Shown: positions 41,376-50,101, numbered from the stretch's first letter. The stretch is 64,000 nt of DNA from Nonomuraea thailandensis (GCF_024172165.1 NZ_JAMZEB010000002.1:11053001-11117000), one strand, 5' to 3'. Numbers and translations are program-made. Notes: generated by a model not told the origin, from the sequence alone.

Positions 41376-42356
41376 ATGCGAAAAGTGAGCGTGGCGCTGA
41401 CGGCCCTGCTGGTCCTGACCGGGTGCACGCAGCAGCCCGGCGAAGGCGGGCTGCTGGACGCGATGGCCACCGTCTCGGCGCAGGGCCCCGCCGCCGCGTA
41501 CTTCGAGTACGGCGAGCCGGGCTGGTGGCGCGACCTCGGCGTCAAGGCCGGCTCCGGCGAGGCCCGCCGCTGGTTACCCGCGGTGAGCTCCGGCCTCGGC
41601 CCTCTGGCTGCCGCCGCGGAGGCCCTGCCCAAGGCCACGGGCATGACCCCGGCGGCCGGCCGGCGGGCGATCTCGATCGGCGTGCCTCCGCAGCAGGCGC
41701 TCCGGTGGGACGGCGACGTCGAAGCGGACACCGTACGGACGAAGCTGACCACCCTCGGCGCCAAGCCCCGCCGGTTCGGGGAGCACGAAGGGCTCTCCTT
41801 CGCGCCCGGCAACGAGATCGACCTGTCCCGCATGATCGTCCCAGGCGTGACGAACCAGCTCAACCAGGTGGTCACCACCGACACCCTGGTGGCGGCGGCC
41901 TCGGCCCCCGAGCCGCTCGCGGCCGTGCTCGGCGGCGAGTCCACGCTGGCCGACAACCCGCCGCACGCCGCCATGGCCGCCTGCCTCGGCGACGTCGCCG
42001 CGGCCACCATCATGGCCCCCTCCCGACCCGGCGCCGTCACGCTGTACGGCGTGGGGCTGCGCCGACCGGCCGGCCTGACCGATCGGCCGGTCAACGTCAT
42101 CTGCGTGGTGCCTGCCGCCTCCTCCGCCACCGACGTCGAACGCGCGCTGACGACCCGCCTCACTCCCTCGGGAAACACGCGCGATGGCGGGACGTACGGG
42201 AAGTACGCCCCGGAGATCGTGCACGATCGGATCAGCTCGGACGACCACACCGCGCTGAGGGCCGTTCTGACGTTGAGCGACACCACGAACGTGATGTTCG
42301 CCAACCAGATGTTGTACCGGGGAGAACTCGAAACCCTGACCGGACCGTCCCGTTGA
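41376..42356 (+). CDS. putative lipoprotein, function unknown
   Basis: The 326-aa product has a type II signal peptide with lipobox LTGC (Cys17), so it should be anchored to the outer face of the membrane. The rest is a mixed alpha/beta sequence with WRDLGVKAGSG and two later cysteines (AACLGDV, VICVVP). I recognise no catalytic motif. It converges on a serpin-like remnant. Confidence 0.7.
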   Translation: MRKVSVALTALLVLTGCTQQPGEGGLLDAMATVSAQGPAAAYFEYGEPGWWRDLGVKAGSGEARRWLPAVSSGLGPLAAAAEALPKATGMTPAAGRRAISIGVPPQQALRWDGDVEADTVRTKLTTLGAKPRRFGEHEGLSFAPGNEIDLSRMIVPGVTNQLNQVVTTDTLVAAASAPEPLAAVLGGESTLADNPPHAAMAACLGDVAAATIMAPSRPGAVTLYGVGLRRPAGLTDRPVNVICVVPAASSATDVERALTTRLTPSGNTRDGGTYGKYAPEIVHDRISSDDHTALRAVLTLSDTTNVMFANQMLYRGELETLTGPSR

Positions 42357-42690
42357 GAAGTTCAGCCGGACATGCCCAGTCGAGGCGTTGCTCGGACCAG
42401 GCTCCGGCTTCGGCGACCCAGCCCGCGGTCAGGACGAGGTGGCTTCGGCGGTCGGCCGTGAGGAATCCGAAGGGACGGCTGAAGTCGATCTCACCTGTGC
42501 CCATGACGCGGAGCATGGTCATCGACAGCACGGCTCGGGTCGCCTCGGGCGCGGTGGCGGCGTCGATCCCGAGGGCGTCCTGCAACTCGCCGCGCCCTCG
42601 TCCCTCGGCGGCCGATGCCAGATGAGCCAGCAGCGGCCAGGCGCCCGCGCCGGCCGTCACGACCGCGCCTCCGGGCCCCGCCAGGGCGGT
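42355..42690 (-). pseudogene. remnant of a serpin-like protein gene
   Basis: The minus-strand frame reads TAGAGAWPLLAHLASAAEGR, then ELQDALGID, which resembles the N-terminal helix region of actinobacterial serpin-like proteins. After only about 20 residues it jumps to DFSRPFGFLTADRRSHLVLT, a segment typical of the serpin C-terminus. The central sheet and reactive loop are absent, so this looks like an internally deleted gene. It has no credible start and runs on into the antisense of the lipoprotein gene. Confidence 0.45.
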
Positions 42691-42740
42691 GTCCGGCCTG
42701 CCTATGCCGCGACCGGAAGATCGCCCTACACTGGCCGACC

Positions 42741-43616
42741 GTGGACTGGATCGAGCGGGTCGCCGAGATCCGACGCTGGAGCCGGGGCGGCGAGCGCGCC
42801 CCGCACAAGCCGCTCCTCCTGCTCTACGCCCTGGGCCACTTCCAGCGGAACGGCAACGGCCCCATCCCGTTCAGCGCCGCCGAGGCCGAGCTGAGGAAAC
42901 TGCTCAAGGAGTACGGCCCGCCGCGTGACACCAGCCCCGGCTACCCGTTCCATCACCTGACGAACGACGGCCTGTGGCTGGTCGACACCCGCCACGGCCC
43001 CGGCAGCCCGGGCCCGGAGCTGGGCCGCCTGCGCGAGAGCCGGGCCGCCGGCCGGCTGCATCCCGACCTGGCCCGTGCGCTGGCGGAGGAGCCCGGTCTG
43101 CTGGGGCGGATGGCCCGCTACCTTCTGGACGCCAACTTCGCGCCGTCCCTGCACGCCGACCTGTGCCTGCTGGCCGGCCTGGACCTGGAGACGCTGGAAA
43201 CCATCACGGAGACGAAGAAGCAGCGCGACCGGCGCTTCCGTGACCGGGTGCTCATGGCGTACGAGTACTGCTGCGCGTTCTGCGCCTACGACGGCTGGCT
43301 GGACGGCGTGGCAGTGGGCCTGGATGCCGCGCACGTGCGCTGGTGGGCCTTCGACGGGCCCGACGACGTGGCGAACGGGCTGTGCCTGTGCGCGATCCAC
43401 CACAAACTGTTCGACAAGGGCGTCCTCGGGCTGACCGCGGAGCGCGCCATCACCGTCTCGGCCAGGTTCGTCGGCCGCTCGCAGTCAGCCAGGGACATGG
43501 TGCTCTCCTTGGCGGGCCGGCCCGCTCGACCTCCCCAGCCCGGACTGGACGCGGTCGAACAGGATCACATCGACTGGCACAGCCACCAGGTGTTCCGCAC
43601 GCCCGCCCGCGGCTGA
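42741..43616 (+). CDS. HNH endonuclease of the phosphorothioate-DNA type (ScoMcrA/SprMcrA-like)
   Basis: The 291-aa protein has an N-terminal sulfur-binding-domain-like region (APHKPLLLLYALGHFQRNGN, YPFHHLTNDGLW) and a C-terminal HNH nuclease with CCAFCAYDG, LDAAHVRWWAFDGPDDVANG and CAIHHKLFDKG. Type IV enzymes of this build cut DNA carrying phosphorothioate or modified cytosine. GTG 42741 lies 8 bp after a TACACT -10 box (42727-42732), so the message is probably leaderless. No dnd genes are in the window, as expected for an enzyme that restricts foreign modified DNA. Confidence 0.82.
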   Translation: MDWIERVAEIRRWSRGGERAPHKPLLLLYALGHFQRNGNGPIPFSAAEAELRKLLKEYGPPRDTSPGYPFHHLTNDGLWLVDTRHGPGSPGPELGRLRESRAAGRLHPDLARALAEEPGLLGRMARYLLDANFAPSLHADLCLLAGLDLETLETITETKKQRDRRFRDRVLMAYEYCCAFCAYDGWLDGVAVGLDAAHVRWWAFDGPDDVANGLCLCAIHHKLFDKGVLGLTAERAITVSARFVGRSQSARDMVLSLAGRPARPPQPGLDAVEQDHIDWHSHQVFRTPARG

Positions 43617-43813
43617 GGCCGAGCGACAGCGCCCGCAGCGTCGCCAGGCCCCTTGCGTCCGGCGCGCTCCCGGCCCGGCTTCTCTCGCCGAACGCGACTC
43701 CGGTCGCAGTGATCAGCGGCGTCCTCGGCCCGATCGCACTCGGCGGCCGAGCCAGGGACGCTCACATGAAAGCCCAGGCCAATCGGCCCGGGCCTTCGAT
43801 CGAGGGGGCCTGT

Positions 43814-44050
43814 TTACGGAATGGCGAGGGCGTACATCCGCACGCCGCCGACCGTGACAGTGGTGCAGTAGTACTCCGGACCCCCGCTGTTGGCGGCGCT
43901 GTTGCACGCCTTCGCGCCGGCGGTGGTGTACGAGTACCACCTGAGGATCGTCTGCGCCGAGGCGGGCGCCGGCGCGAGGGTGACGGCCATGGCGGCGGCG
44001 GCGATGGCGGTCGACATCCCGAGAGACAAACGCCTGATCGCGGTCTTCAT
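43814..44050 (-). CDS. small secreted protein with one cysteine pair
   Basis: A 78-aa precursor with a clear signal peptide (KTAIRRLSLGMSTAIAAAAM to ASA) gives a mature chain of about 45 residues with two cysteines (KACNSA, YYCTT) that could form a disulfide. Aromatic residues are frequent (WYSY, YY). I recognise no family. An AAAGGA lies 7 nt before ATG 44050. The gene is divergent from the second AfsR-like regulator, which might control it. Confidence 0.6.
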   Translation of the reverse strand: MKTAIRRLSLGMSTAIAAAAMAVTLAPAPASAQTILRWYSYTTAGAKACNSAANSGGPEYYCTTVTVGGVRMYALAIP

Positions 44051-44276
44051 ACGCCAATCCTTTCCAGGAACGGTGTCTCGGCCGCAGGGAATGCCGCGTT
44101 CATTCGGCCCTCCGTCTGCGGGATTACGGTCCGACCTTATGTAGCGGGCGCCCGATTTCCGCCTGTTTTCCGCCCTGCCCCTGGCCCGGCGGTGATGGCC
44201 AGGGGTGCCGAGTCTGGTGATCGTCCGCGAAGTACACTCGTCCGCAGTCAGACGCGGAAGGGGCTGGGAACCGCTG

Positions 44277-47141
44277 ATGGAGAGTGGCGACGGCACCGCG
44301 CCGGCGGTCTTGTTCCGCCTCCTCGGCCCCGTCCAGCTGCAGGCGGGGGCCGAGCGGATCACCTTCTCGGGCAACCAGGGAGCCGTTCTCGCGGCGTTGC
44401 TGCTCCACGCCGATCGGGTGGTCTCGACCCAGCGGCTGGCGGAGGCGGTCTGGGACCGGCCCTGGCACAGCGCCTCGGCCTCCAGGGTCAGGACGCTGAT
44501 CTCCGAGGTACGCCGGGCCTGCGCCGCTCTGGGCGCCGACGTCATCCACACCCAGCGGCCGGGCTACGTCCTGAAGCCGGCCGCCGCCACGACCGACCTC
44601 TCCTGCTTCAACTCCCAGGCGGCGCTGGCCCGCGAGGCCGTGACCGCCGGCCGGTACGAAGAGGCGCTGGGCCACTATGACGACGCGCTGAGCTGGTGGC
44701 AGGGTGCCCCGCTCGGCGGGATCCGCAGCTCGTTCGCCCAGGCGCGGGCCGACTGGCTGGAAGGGCTGAGACTCGACGCGCTGGAGGAGCGGCTGTCCGT
44801 GTTGCTGGCGCTGGGCAGGAACACCGACGTGGTCACGGAGGCGCGCGTCCTGGCCGGCGAGGCCCCGCTCAGGGAACGCCTGCACGGGCACCTCATGGAG
44901 GCGCTGCACGAGAGCGGCCGGCGCAGCGAGGCCCTGGAGGTGTACCGGCAGTTCAGGAACCGGACGGTCGAGGAGCTGGGGCTGGAGCCCACGAACGAGA
45001 TCCGGCAGGTGCAGCAGCGGATCCTCCGGTCCGACGAGATCCGGCAGGCGCAGCAACGGATCCTCCGGTCTGACCCGCCCCCGCGGCAGCGGCCGGACGC
45101 GCACCGGACGTCCCTGCCCGTGCCCGTCCAGCTCCCCGCCCCGCCCGCATCGTTCACGAGCAGGGAACGCGAGCTGAGCGAGCTCGACCGGCACCTGACC
45201 TCTGGAACGGACGACGTCGGCGTCGCGGTGATCAGCGGGCCCGGCGGCATCGGCAAGACCTGGCTGGCACTCCACTGGGCGCACCGGCACCGCGACCGCT
45301 ACCCGGACGGGCAGTTGTACGCGAACCTCCGCGGCTTCGACGACATCCAGGAGCCGGTGCAGCCGGCCACCGTCCTGCGCCACTTCCTGGGAGCGCTGGG
45401 CGTGCCTCCCGAGATCATCCCGGCGGACCAGGAGGCGCAGGCCGCGTTGTACCGGTCCGTCCTGGCGGAGCGCCGGCTGCTCATCGTCCTGGACAACGCC
45501 AGGGACAGCGCCCAGGTGACTCCGCTCATCCCCGGAAGGCCGGGCTGCGCCGTACTGGTCACCAGCCGGAACCGCCTCGTGAGCCTGAACGCCACCCACT
45601 CCGCCGGGCTGCTGGAGGTCGGCGCCTTCACCGACGAGGAGGCCCGCCGGCTGCTCTCCCGCCACTTCGGCCCCGAGACCATGGCCGCGGACCCCGCCTC
45701 CGTCGCCGTGCTGCTGGAGCACAGTGGCGGCCTGCCTCTGGCCCTCGGAGTGCTGGCCGCCCGCGCCGTCGCGCAGCCCGGCTTTCCCCTGGCCGTCCTC
45801 GCGCAAGAGCTGCTCGACCCCGCGACCAGGCTGGACGCCCTCCAGACCGGCGATCCGGGCGCCGGCCTGCGCGCCGTGTTCGCCTCCTCGTACGCGGCGT
45901 TGCATCAGCCCGCCGCCCGCCTCTTCCTCTTACTGGGAACGGTCCCCGGCCCTGAGATCGGCCTGCCTGCCGCGTCCGCCCTCGCGGGGCTCCCGCCCGC
46001 CGAGACCCGCACCCACCTCTCCACGCTCGAGACCGCCAACCTCGTCCGGCAGCTCACGCCCGGCCGCTACCGGATGCACGACCTCGTCCGGCTGTACGCC
46101 GCCGAACGGGCCGAAGCCGACCTTCCCGCCGACGTTCGGCAACAGGCCCTGATACGCCTGGTCGAGGCGTACACCGCCATGGCCTTCACCACGGACCGGG
46201 CGCTCTTCCCGCACCGCCCGTCCATCACGGTCGCCCCCTGGGAGGGGAACCTGCCGGAGCCCGAGGACACCGCCACCGCGATGACCTGGTTCGAGACCGA
46301 GCTGCCATGCCTGCTGGCCGCCCAGCTCCTGGCCTCCGGGCTGGGCCTGGACACGGCGGCCTGGCAGCTCGCGTGGAGCACGAACTCCTTCCTGCTACGC
46401 CGCTCCTACAACCGGGAGCGGCTCGACTCCTGGAAGATCGCGCTCGCGTCCGCGCGGCGGCTCGACGACCCGCACACGACCGCCGTAGTCCTCTGGCACA
46501 CGGGGTACGCCCACGCGGCCGCCGGCGATCACGAGGCGGCGATCCACCATCTTGACCAGGCCCTGGCGTTGTTCGAGAACCTGCGGGACCGCTCCCGGCT
46601 GGCCCAGGTGCACCACACGCTCGGGTGGGTGTGGAGCAGCCATGGGCAGTTGCGGCACGGGCTCGGCCACGCGCAGGCGGCGCTCCTGCTCCAGCGAGAG
46701 GCGGGCGACCCCATCTGGGAGGCCAACGCCCTCAGCGCCCTGGGCTGGATCCACCTGCAACTCGGCGATCACTCGGCGGCGAGCTCCGCGTGCGAGCAGG
46801 CCCTCGCGCTCTTCCGCCGCCACCAGGACCGTGGCGGTGAGGCGGCCACGCTGGACAGTCTCGGCATGCTGGCCCTGCGTGAGGGGGAGCATGCGCGTGC
46901 GCTGGAGTACTACGGACAGTCCGCCGATCTCCGCAAGGGCACCGGCAACGCCTATCAGGGCGCCGACACGCTGGTGGGACTTGGGGACGCTCACCGCGCG
47001 CTGGGGAACGAGCCGGAGGCCAGGGCGGCCTGGTCGGAGGCGCTGGATCTGTACGGTTCCCAGCATCGCCTGGCCGAGGTGGAGCGGGTGAAGGAGAAAC
47101 TGAGCCGGATCCCATGGTCGACGGCTGCTGATCTCCCCTGA
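44277..47141 (+). CDS. AfsR/SARP-family transcriptional regulator (second copy type)
   Basis: The 954-aa protein has a winged-helix domain (about 12-100), a BTAD (about 105-245), a STAND ATPase with P-loop ISGPGGIGKTWLAL (about 315-330) and TPR repeats (about 730-940). It differs from the 16 kb protein throughout and has a 13-residue tandem duplication after the BTAD. ATG 44277 follows a GGAAGGGG; the longer frame to 44205 is unlikely. Targets are unknown; the divergent small secreted protein gene is the nearest candidate. Confidence 0.9.
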   Translation: MESGDGTAPAVLFRLLGPVQLQAGAERITFSGNQGAVLAALLLHADRVVSTQRLAEAVWDRPWHSASASRVRTLISEVRRACAALGADVIHTQRPGYVLKPAAATTDLSCFNSQAALAREAVTAGRYEEALGHYDDALSWWQGAPLGGIRSSFAQARADWLEGLRLDALEERLSVLLALGRNTDVVTEARVLAGEAPLRERLHGHLMEALHESGRRSEALEVYRQFRNRTVEELGLEPTNEIRQVQQRILRSDEIRQAQQRILRSDPPPRQRPDAHRTSLPVPVQLPAPPASFTSRERELSELDRHLTSGTDDVGVAVISGPGGIGKTWLALHWAHRHRDRYPDGQLYANLRGFDDIQEPVQPATVLRHFLGALGVPPEIIPADQEAQAALYRSVLAERRLLIVLDNARDSAQVTPLIPGRPGCAVLVTSRNRLVSLNATHSAGLLEVGAFTDEEARRLLSRHFGPETMAADPASVAVLLEHSGGLPLALGVLAARAVAQPGFPLAVLAQELLDPATRLDALQTGDPGAGLRAVFASSYAALHQPAARLFLLLGTVPGPEIGLPAASALAGLPPAETRTHLSTLETANLVRQLTPGRYRMHDLVRLYAAERAEADLPADVRQQALIRLVEAYTAMAFTTDRALFPHRPSITVAPWEGNLPEPEDTATAMTWFETELPCLLAAQLLASGLGLDTAAWQLAWSTNSFLLRRSYNRERLDSWKIALASARRLDDPHTTAVVLWHTGYAHAAAGDHEAAIHHLDQALALFENLRDRSRLAQVHHTLGWVWSSHGQLRHGLGHAQAALLLQREAGDPIWEANALSALGWIHLQLGDHSAASSACEQALALFRRHQDRGGEAATLDSLGMLALREGEHARALEYYGQSADLRKGTGNAYQGADTLVGLGDAHRALGNEPEARAAWSEALDLYGSQHRLAEVERVKEKLSRIPWSTAADLP
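44997..45074 (+). repeat. 39-bp in-frame tandem duplication in the AfsR linker
   Basis: Thirteen codons encoding EIRQVQQRILRSD (44997-45035) are repeated as EIRQAQQRILRSD (45036-45074) with few base changes, extending the helix after the BTAD. Confidence 0.85.
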
Positions 47142-47168
47142 CGCAGACCCGGCAGCCGACAGGGGCTG

Positions 47169-47481
47169 CGACAGCTTCGCCGGAGCATGGCCCGCCATCG
47201 AAGCCGAAGGAGGCGAGGACGCCGGCTACGCCAAGACCCTCGGCGACGCCCGCAAGATCGTCGTCTCCCGCCAGAACCTCCACTTCACCTGGCGCAACTC
47301 CGAACTCCTCCACGGCGACCTCATCCAAGCCGTCACCGCACTGAAGAACGAACCCGGCGGCCGCATCGCCATCAGCGGCTCCGTCTCCGTCATCCGCCAA
47401 CTCCTGCACGCCGGACTGATCGACGAACTCCACCTGCTCGTCCACCCCATCGCCGTACGCAAGGGCGAACGCCTCTTCGAC
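47169..47481 (+). pseudogene. internal fragment of the 32 kb DHFR/RibD-C gene
   Basis: The plus strand encodes DSFAGAWPAIEAEGGEDAGY and onward to RKGERLFD, matching codons about 50-155 of the reductase gene at 32369-32926 with only a handful of base differences. There is no start or N-terminus, and the C-terminus is replaced by an inverted copy of the 5' region. This is a recent, broken duplicate. Confidence 0.85.
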
Positions 47482-47482
47482 C

Positions 47483-47600
47483 GCCGTCGAGGGAGATGAA
47501 CAGGCTGGCGGCGATCGTCCCCATGGTGGTCCTCCTGCTGGGCCGTGCGGCCCGGTCGTTGTCCGGTGTGCTCACAGCTTCGCGGACCCGGCTCAAGGCC
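47483..47600. repeat. inverted copy of the 5' end and promoter of the DHFR/RibD-C gene
   Basis: From 47483 the plus strand matches 32885-33000 (first codons, ribosome binding site and upstream DNA of the reductase gene), while the fragment just before it matches the opposite strand of the gene body. The first and middle parts of the gene are therefore joined in inverted order. The following 47601-47890 contain no recognisable gene. Confidence 0.8.
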
Positions 47601-47890
47601 CTCCTCCCACCGCCCTTGCGGGCACGGTGAGGCACAATCCAGCGATCGACTCCGCTGCCCTGGCCACCGTCATCTCGCCCCACACCAGGGGCCGATCACA
47701 TCCGGCCCGGTCGCCTCGTGGCCAGGCCGACGCCGGCGCGGACGATCGTGATCGAGGCGACGACCATCAACCTCAGCGGGGCCCTCGCCGGAGAGAGGAA
47801 CGCGCCGTCGCGGTCATCGAGGCCGGCGGCAGACCGTTGCCATCGCTGAGCCGCCCTCACCACCAGTCCTGACGACTTGCTGCCTCGCGC

Positions 47891-48487
47891 TCACGAGCTG
47901 ATGCGTTGATCCATGAATTGGCGTATCTGAACAGGCGTGCGGATCTCAACGGCGTGAGGGGGAACATTCGTCTTCTGAAACGTGTGCGCCGAAGAGGGCC
48001 AGTTGGGGAGGCGGCGACGTCGGTGCGCCTCGGCGGTGTCCACATGCCACACGCTCGCACGCAAGGACAACGAATCCACCAGCCACAGCTCGTAGTCCTC
48101 ACGATGCTCGGCCAGATGGGCGATGTAGCCGGTCAGTACCGTCTGCGCGACCGTCTCGGCTCTCTCGGCCAGGATGGCCCCATCGGACTGCTCACCGGGA
48201 GCCTCACACCAGCCCCTGGCGTACTGGTCGGTGTATTCGACACGATAGACGAACCGGGCTGTGCCCTCGGACGCGCCGTCCGGCTCGCCGAGCCGGCCGG
48301 CTGCCTGCGCCGACAGCCACGACCAGTCGGCGATGGCGGCATAGAGAGCCACCTGCTGTTTGATCTGCGGGGTGTCGCCGTGAAGGGCGGTCCCGCCCAG
48401 GTGCGGCATGTTGAGCAGAGTCGCCACCTGGTGAAGCCGATGGAGAGGGACCAGGCGGTCCCGCACGTCGGCGAGATCGAGTGTCAC
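47891..48487 (-). CDS. hypothetical protein
   Basis: A 198-aa product from GTG 48487 (GAGG three bases upstream) with no signal peptide, one or two helical regions (QIKQQVALYAAIADWSWLSA, then AERAETVAQTVLTGYIAHL) and a Trp/Tyr-rich middle. I recognise no family. It lies in a disturbed region between a broken duplicate and a CRISPR-like remnant, so it may be a fragment of a larger gene. Confidence 0.45.
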   Translation of the reverse strand: MTLDLADVRDRLVPLHRLHQVATLLNMPHLGGTALHGDTPQIKQQVALYAAIADWSWLSAQAAGRLGEPDGASEGTARFVYRVEYTDQYARGWCEAPGEQSDGAILAERAETVAQTVLTGYIAHLAEHREDYELWLVDSLSLRASVWHVDTAEAHRRRRLPNWPSSAHTFQKTNVPPHAVEIRTPVQIRQFMDQRISS

Positions 48488-48842
48488 GATCCTCAGTGTG
48501 GTGGGTCGTTCAACGGTTGGTCAGGAGAAGACTTAAAGATCTTCCCTGGCATTTTTCGAGAGCTGCTTCTGCTGCGGTCCGTGCGGTCACTTGGCATGGA
48601 GTTGTGCCAGCCGGTCGGGAAATTGTGCATCTTGGCCCCATTCTCTACGTCGAGATGTATTCAACTAACAGAAGTGACGACATATGGCGTCGTGTTCGGT
48701 AGGGAGGCAGAGCTGCGCACGGCGGCGGCGGTAGCGGCGGAATGCTGATTGCTGCGCTGCTGGCATCTGGGCCCGTCGGAACCTGATCGGCCTGTATAGC
48801 GGGCCCCTGGTCGCCAAGTAGGGGTGATCATCGAGACTTAGC
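48488..48842. other. gene-free, less GC-rich stretch
   Basis: About 350 bp with lower GC than the surroundings (for instance AGACTTAAAGATCTTCCCTG around 48530) and stops in all frames. I see no RNA gene, promoter pair or repeat. The base composition suggests foreign or decayed DNA. Confidence 0.45.
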
Positions 48843-48930
48843 CTGACGATCCCCGTCTGTGCGGGAGCACTGGTACAGCACCGATGAGCACATGGCGGCC
48901 CAAGGCCATTTGCGTGTGTGCGGGGAGCAC
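48843..48930 (-). CRISPR. degenerate two-repeat type I-E-like CRISPR remnant
   Basis: Reading the minus strand, GTGCTCCCCGCACACACGC (29-nt unit, 48930-48902) recurs exactly 60 bp on as GTGCTCCCGCACAGACGGGG, continuing ATCGTCAG (28-nt unit, 48870-48843, one base shorter). Both resemble the actinobacterial type I-E repeat (GTGCTCCCCGCACACGCGGG, then GATGGTC), and the period fits 29-nt repeats with a 31-nt spacer (48901-48871). No third repeat and no cas genes are present. It could be a chance similarity, but length, spacing and sequence all agree. Confidence 0.45.
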
Positions 48931-48938
48931 TCCCGTGC

Positions 48939-49410
48939 TCACTCGGGCAGGTAATCGGCCACGTGCAGCGCTTGTCCCGTGTAGCCGTCCTGGCCGGGAA
49001 GGGCGGGGACGTAGGGGTTGCCGAAGGAGCCGCTGGCTGCGATGACACCCATGGTGTGCAGGGTGTCCCCGGCGGCGGTGTGGACGTGGAAGCCGCCCGC
49101 GCCGTCGGCTTCCACCGCTGTGACGCGGGTGCCGGTGCGGATCTCGACGTCCAGGCCATCGGCGTAGCGCTGCAGGTAGGCGACGACTTCGTCGCGGGTG
49201 GGGTAGTGGTCGCCGTCGCCGGGGAAGTCCTGGCCGGGCAGGGCGCTGTACCGGGCGGGCGAGAACAGGGTGAGGCTGTCGTAGTAGCTGCTCCACGAGC
49301 CGGTGGACGTGTGCCCGGCTTCGAGGATGACGGAGGTGCGGCCGGGCGTCGAGCAGGGCGCGAGCGGCGGTCAGGCCGGACTGGCCCGCGCCGATGACGA
49401 GGGTGTCCAT
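48939..49410 (-). pseudogene. frameshifted, truncated FAD-dependent monooxygenase
   Basis: The start MDTLVIGAGQSGLTAARALL is a normal FAD-binding loop. After LLDA an extra C in a CCC run (near 49350) shifts the frame. The other frame then reads RTSVILEAGHTSTGSWSSYY, YSALPGQDFPGDGDHYPTRD and ASGSFGNPYVPALPG as in the intact homologue at 53436. It stops at DYLPE after about 155 residues, less than half the normal length, 9 bp before the CRISPR-like repeats. The gene is dead. It is divergent from the ArsR gene at 49464, as an ars flavoprotein would be. Confidence 0.75.
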
Positions 49411-49463
49411 GTCGCCGAATCATATCCTCATATCCAGAAATGACAATACGGTAGAGTCGTGCC

Positions 49464-49805
49464 ATGCAGACGGAAGGCAGCGGCATCCGGCTCACCGACG
49501 CGGCACGCGGCTTCCTCAAGGCCCTGGCCAGCGACACCCGCCAGCAGATCCTGTTCCTGTTCGAGGGCGGGGTGGAGCTGACCGTGAGCCAGGTGGCCGA
49601 GCGCTTGTCGCTGGCCCAGTCGGCCACCTCCACGCACCTGGCGACGCTGCGCGACGGCGGGGTGCTCACCTCTCGACGTGAATGGAAGACCGTCTACTAC
49701 CGCGCCAACCCCGACGGGGCGCGGCGGGCGCTGGCGGACCTGCAGGCCGCCTTGGCCGCGTGCTGCCCGCCAGGCGATGCACCCTCAGTCGGTGGGTGTG
49801 GCTGA
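49464..49805 (+). CDS. arsR: ArsR/SmtB-family repressor 1
   Basis: The 113-aa winged-helix repressor has the core FLKALASDTRQQILFLFEGG, VSQVAERLSLAQSATSTHLA and REWKTVYYRANP. It lacks the CVCD site in helix 3 but ends with Cys100, Cys101 and Cys112 (AACCPPGD, GGCG), a possible metalloid site at the C-terminus. It lies between the broken flavoprotein and the arsenic operon and presumably represses the operator at 49853. Confidence 0.88.
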   Translation: MQTEGSGIRLTDAARGFLKALASDTRQQILFLFEGGVELTVSQVAERLSLAQSATSTHLATLRDGGVLTSRREWKTVYYRANPDGARRALADLQAALAACCPPGDAPSVGGCG

Positions 49806-49852
49806 CTGGGCAGGAGCTGGGCCGCACCCCTCGGCTTAGGCGCTCATCTAAT

Positions 49853-49881
49853 TTGACATCCCTCTAATCAGGGTTCAGAAT
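49853..49881 (+). promoter_or_regulatory. promoter overlapped by ArsR-type operator
   Basis: TTGACA (49853-49858), 17 bp, CAGAAT (49876-49881) form a promoter for the operon starting at 49921. The -35 lies inside TTTGA-CATCCC-TCTAA (49852-49867), which fits the TGA-N6-TCN core of ArsR/SmtB operators. Confidence 0.6.
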
Positions 49882-49920
49882 CTGAGCTGTTTAGATGAGT
49901 TTCTATTCAGGAGGTGCGCG

Positions 49921-50076
49921 ATGCGCGCTCTGCTCATCCGCCTGCGCCGCCCCGCCGACGTCTCGGGTTTCACTTTCAACGAGGCGACCTCGGAGGTGTG
50001 CGACCGCACCTGCCGCGCCGACGCCGCCATCGAGCGCGCCCGCGCCTCCGCACTGTCGTCCCTGTCCTTCCGCTAA
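49921..50076 (+). CDS. 51-aa protein with a Cys-x3-Cys motif at the head of the arsenic operon
   Basis: ATG 49921 follows AGGAGG (49909-49914) at 6 nt, and nearly all codons end in G or C. The product starts RALLIRLRRPADVSGFTFNE and has VCDRTCRAD, with two cysteines three residues apart, then a short helix. I recognise no named family. It is the first gene after the operator-controlled promoter and 25 bp before the flavoprotein gene. A role in metalloid binding or delivery is inferred only from context and cysteines. Confidence 0.6.
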   Translation: MRALLIRLRRPADVSGFTFNEATSEVCDRTCRADAAIERARASALSSLSFR

Positions 50077-50101
50077 CTCGCGCACCATCAGGAGAGCCGT
50101 C

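Noticed and set aside
47169..47600. insertion sequence as the cause of the duplicated reductase segment
   Set aside because: No transposase ORF, no terminal inverted repeats and no target duplication are visible at either locus.
48843..48930. functional CRISPR array
   Set aside because: Only two diverged repeats, one with a deletion, and no cas genes in the window; reported only as a remnant.
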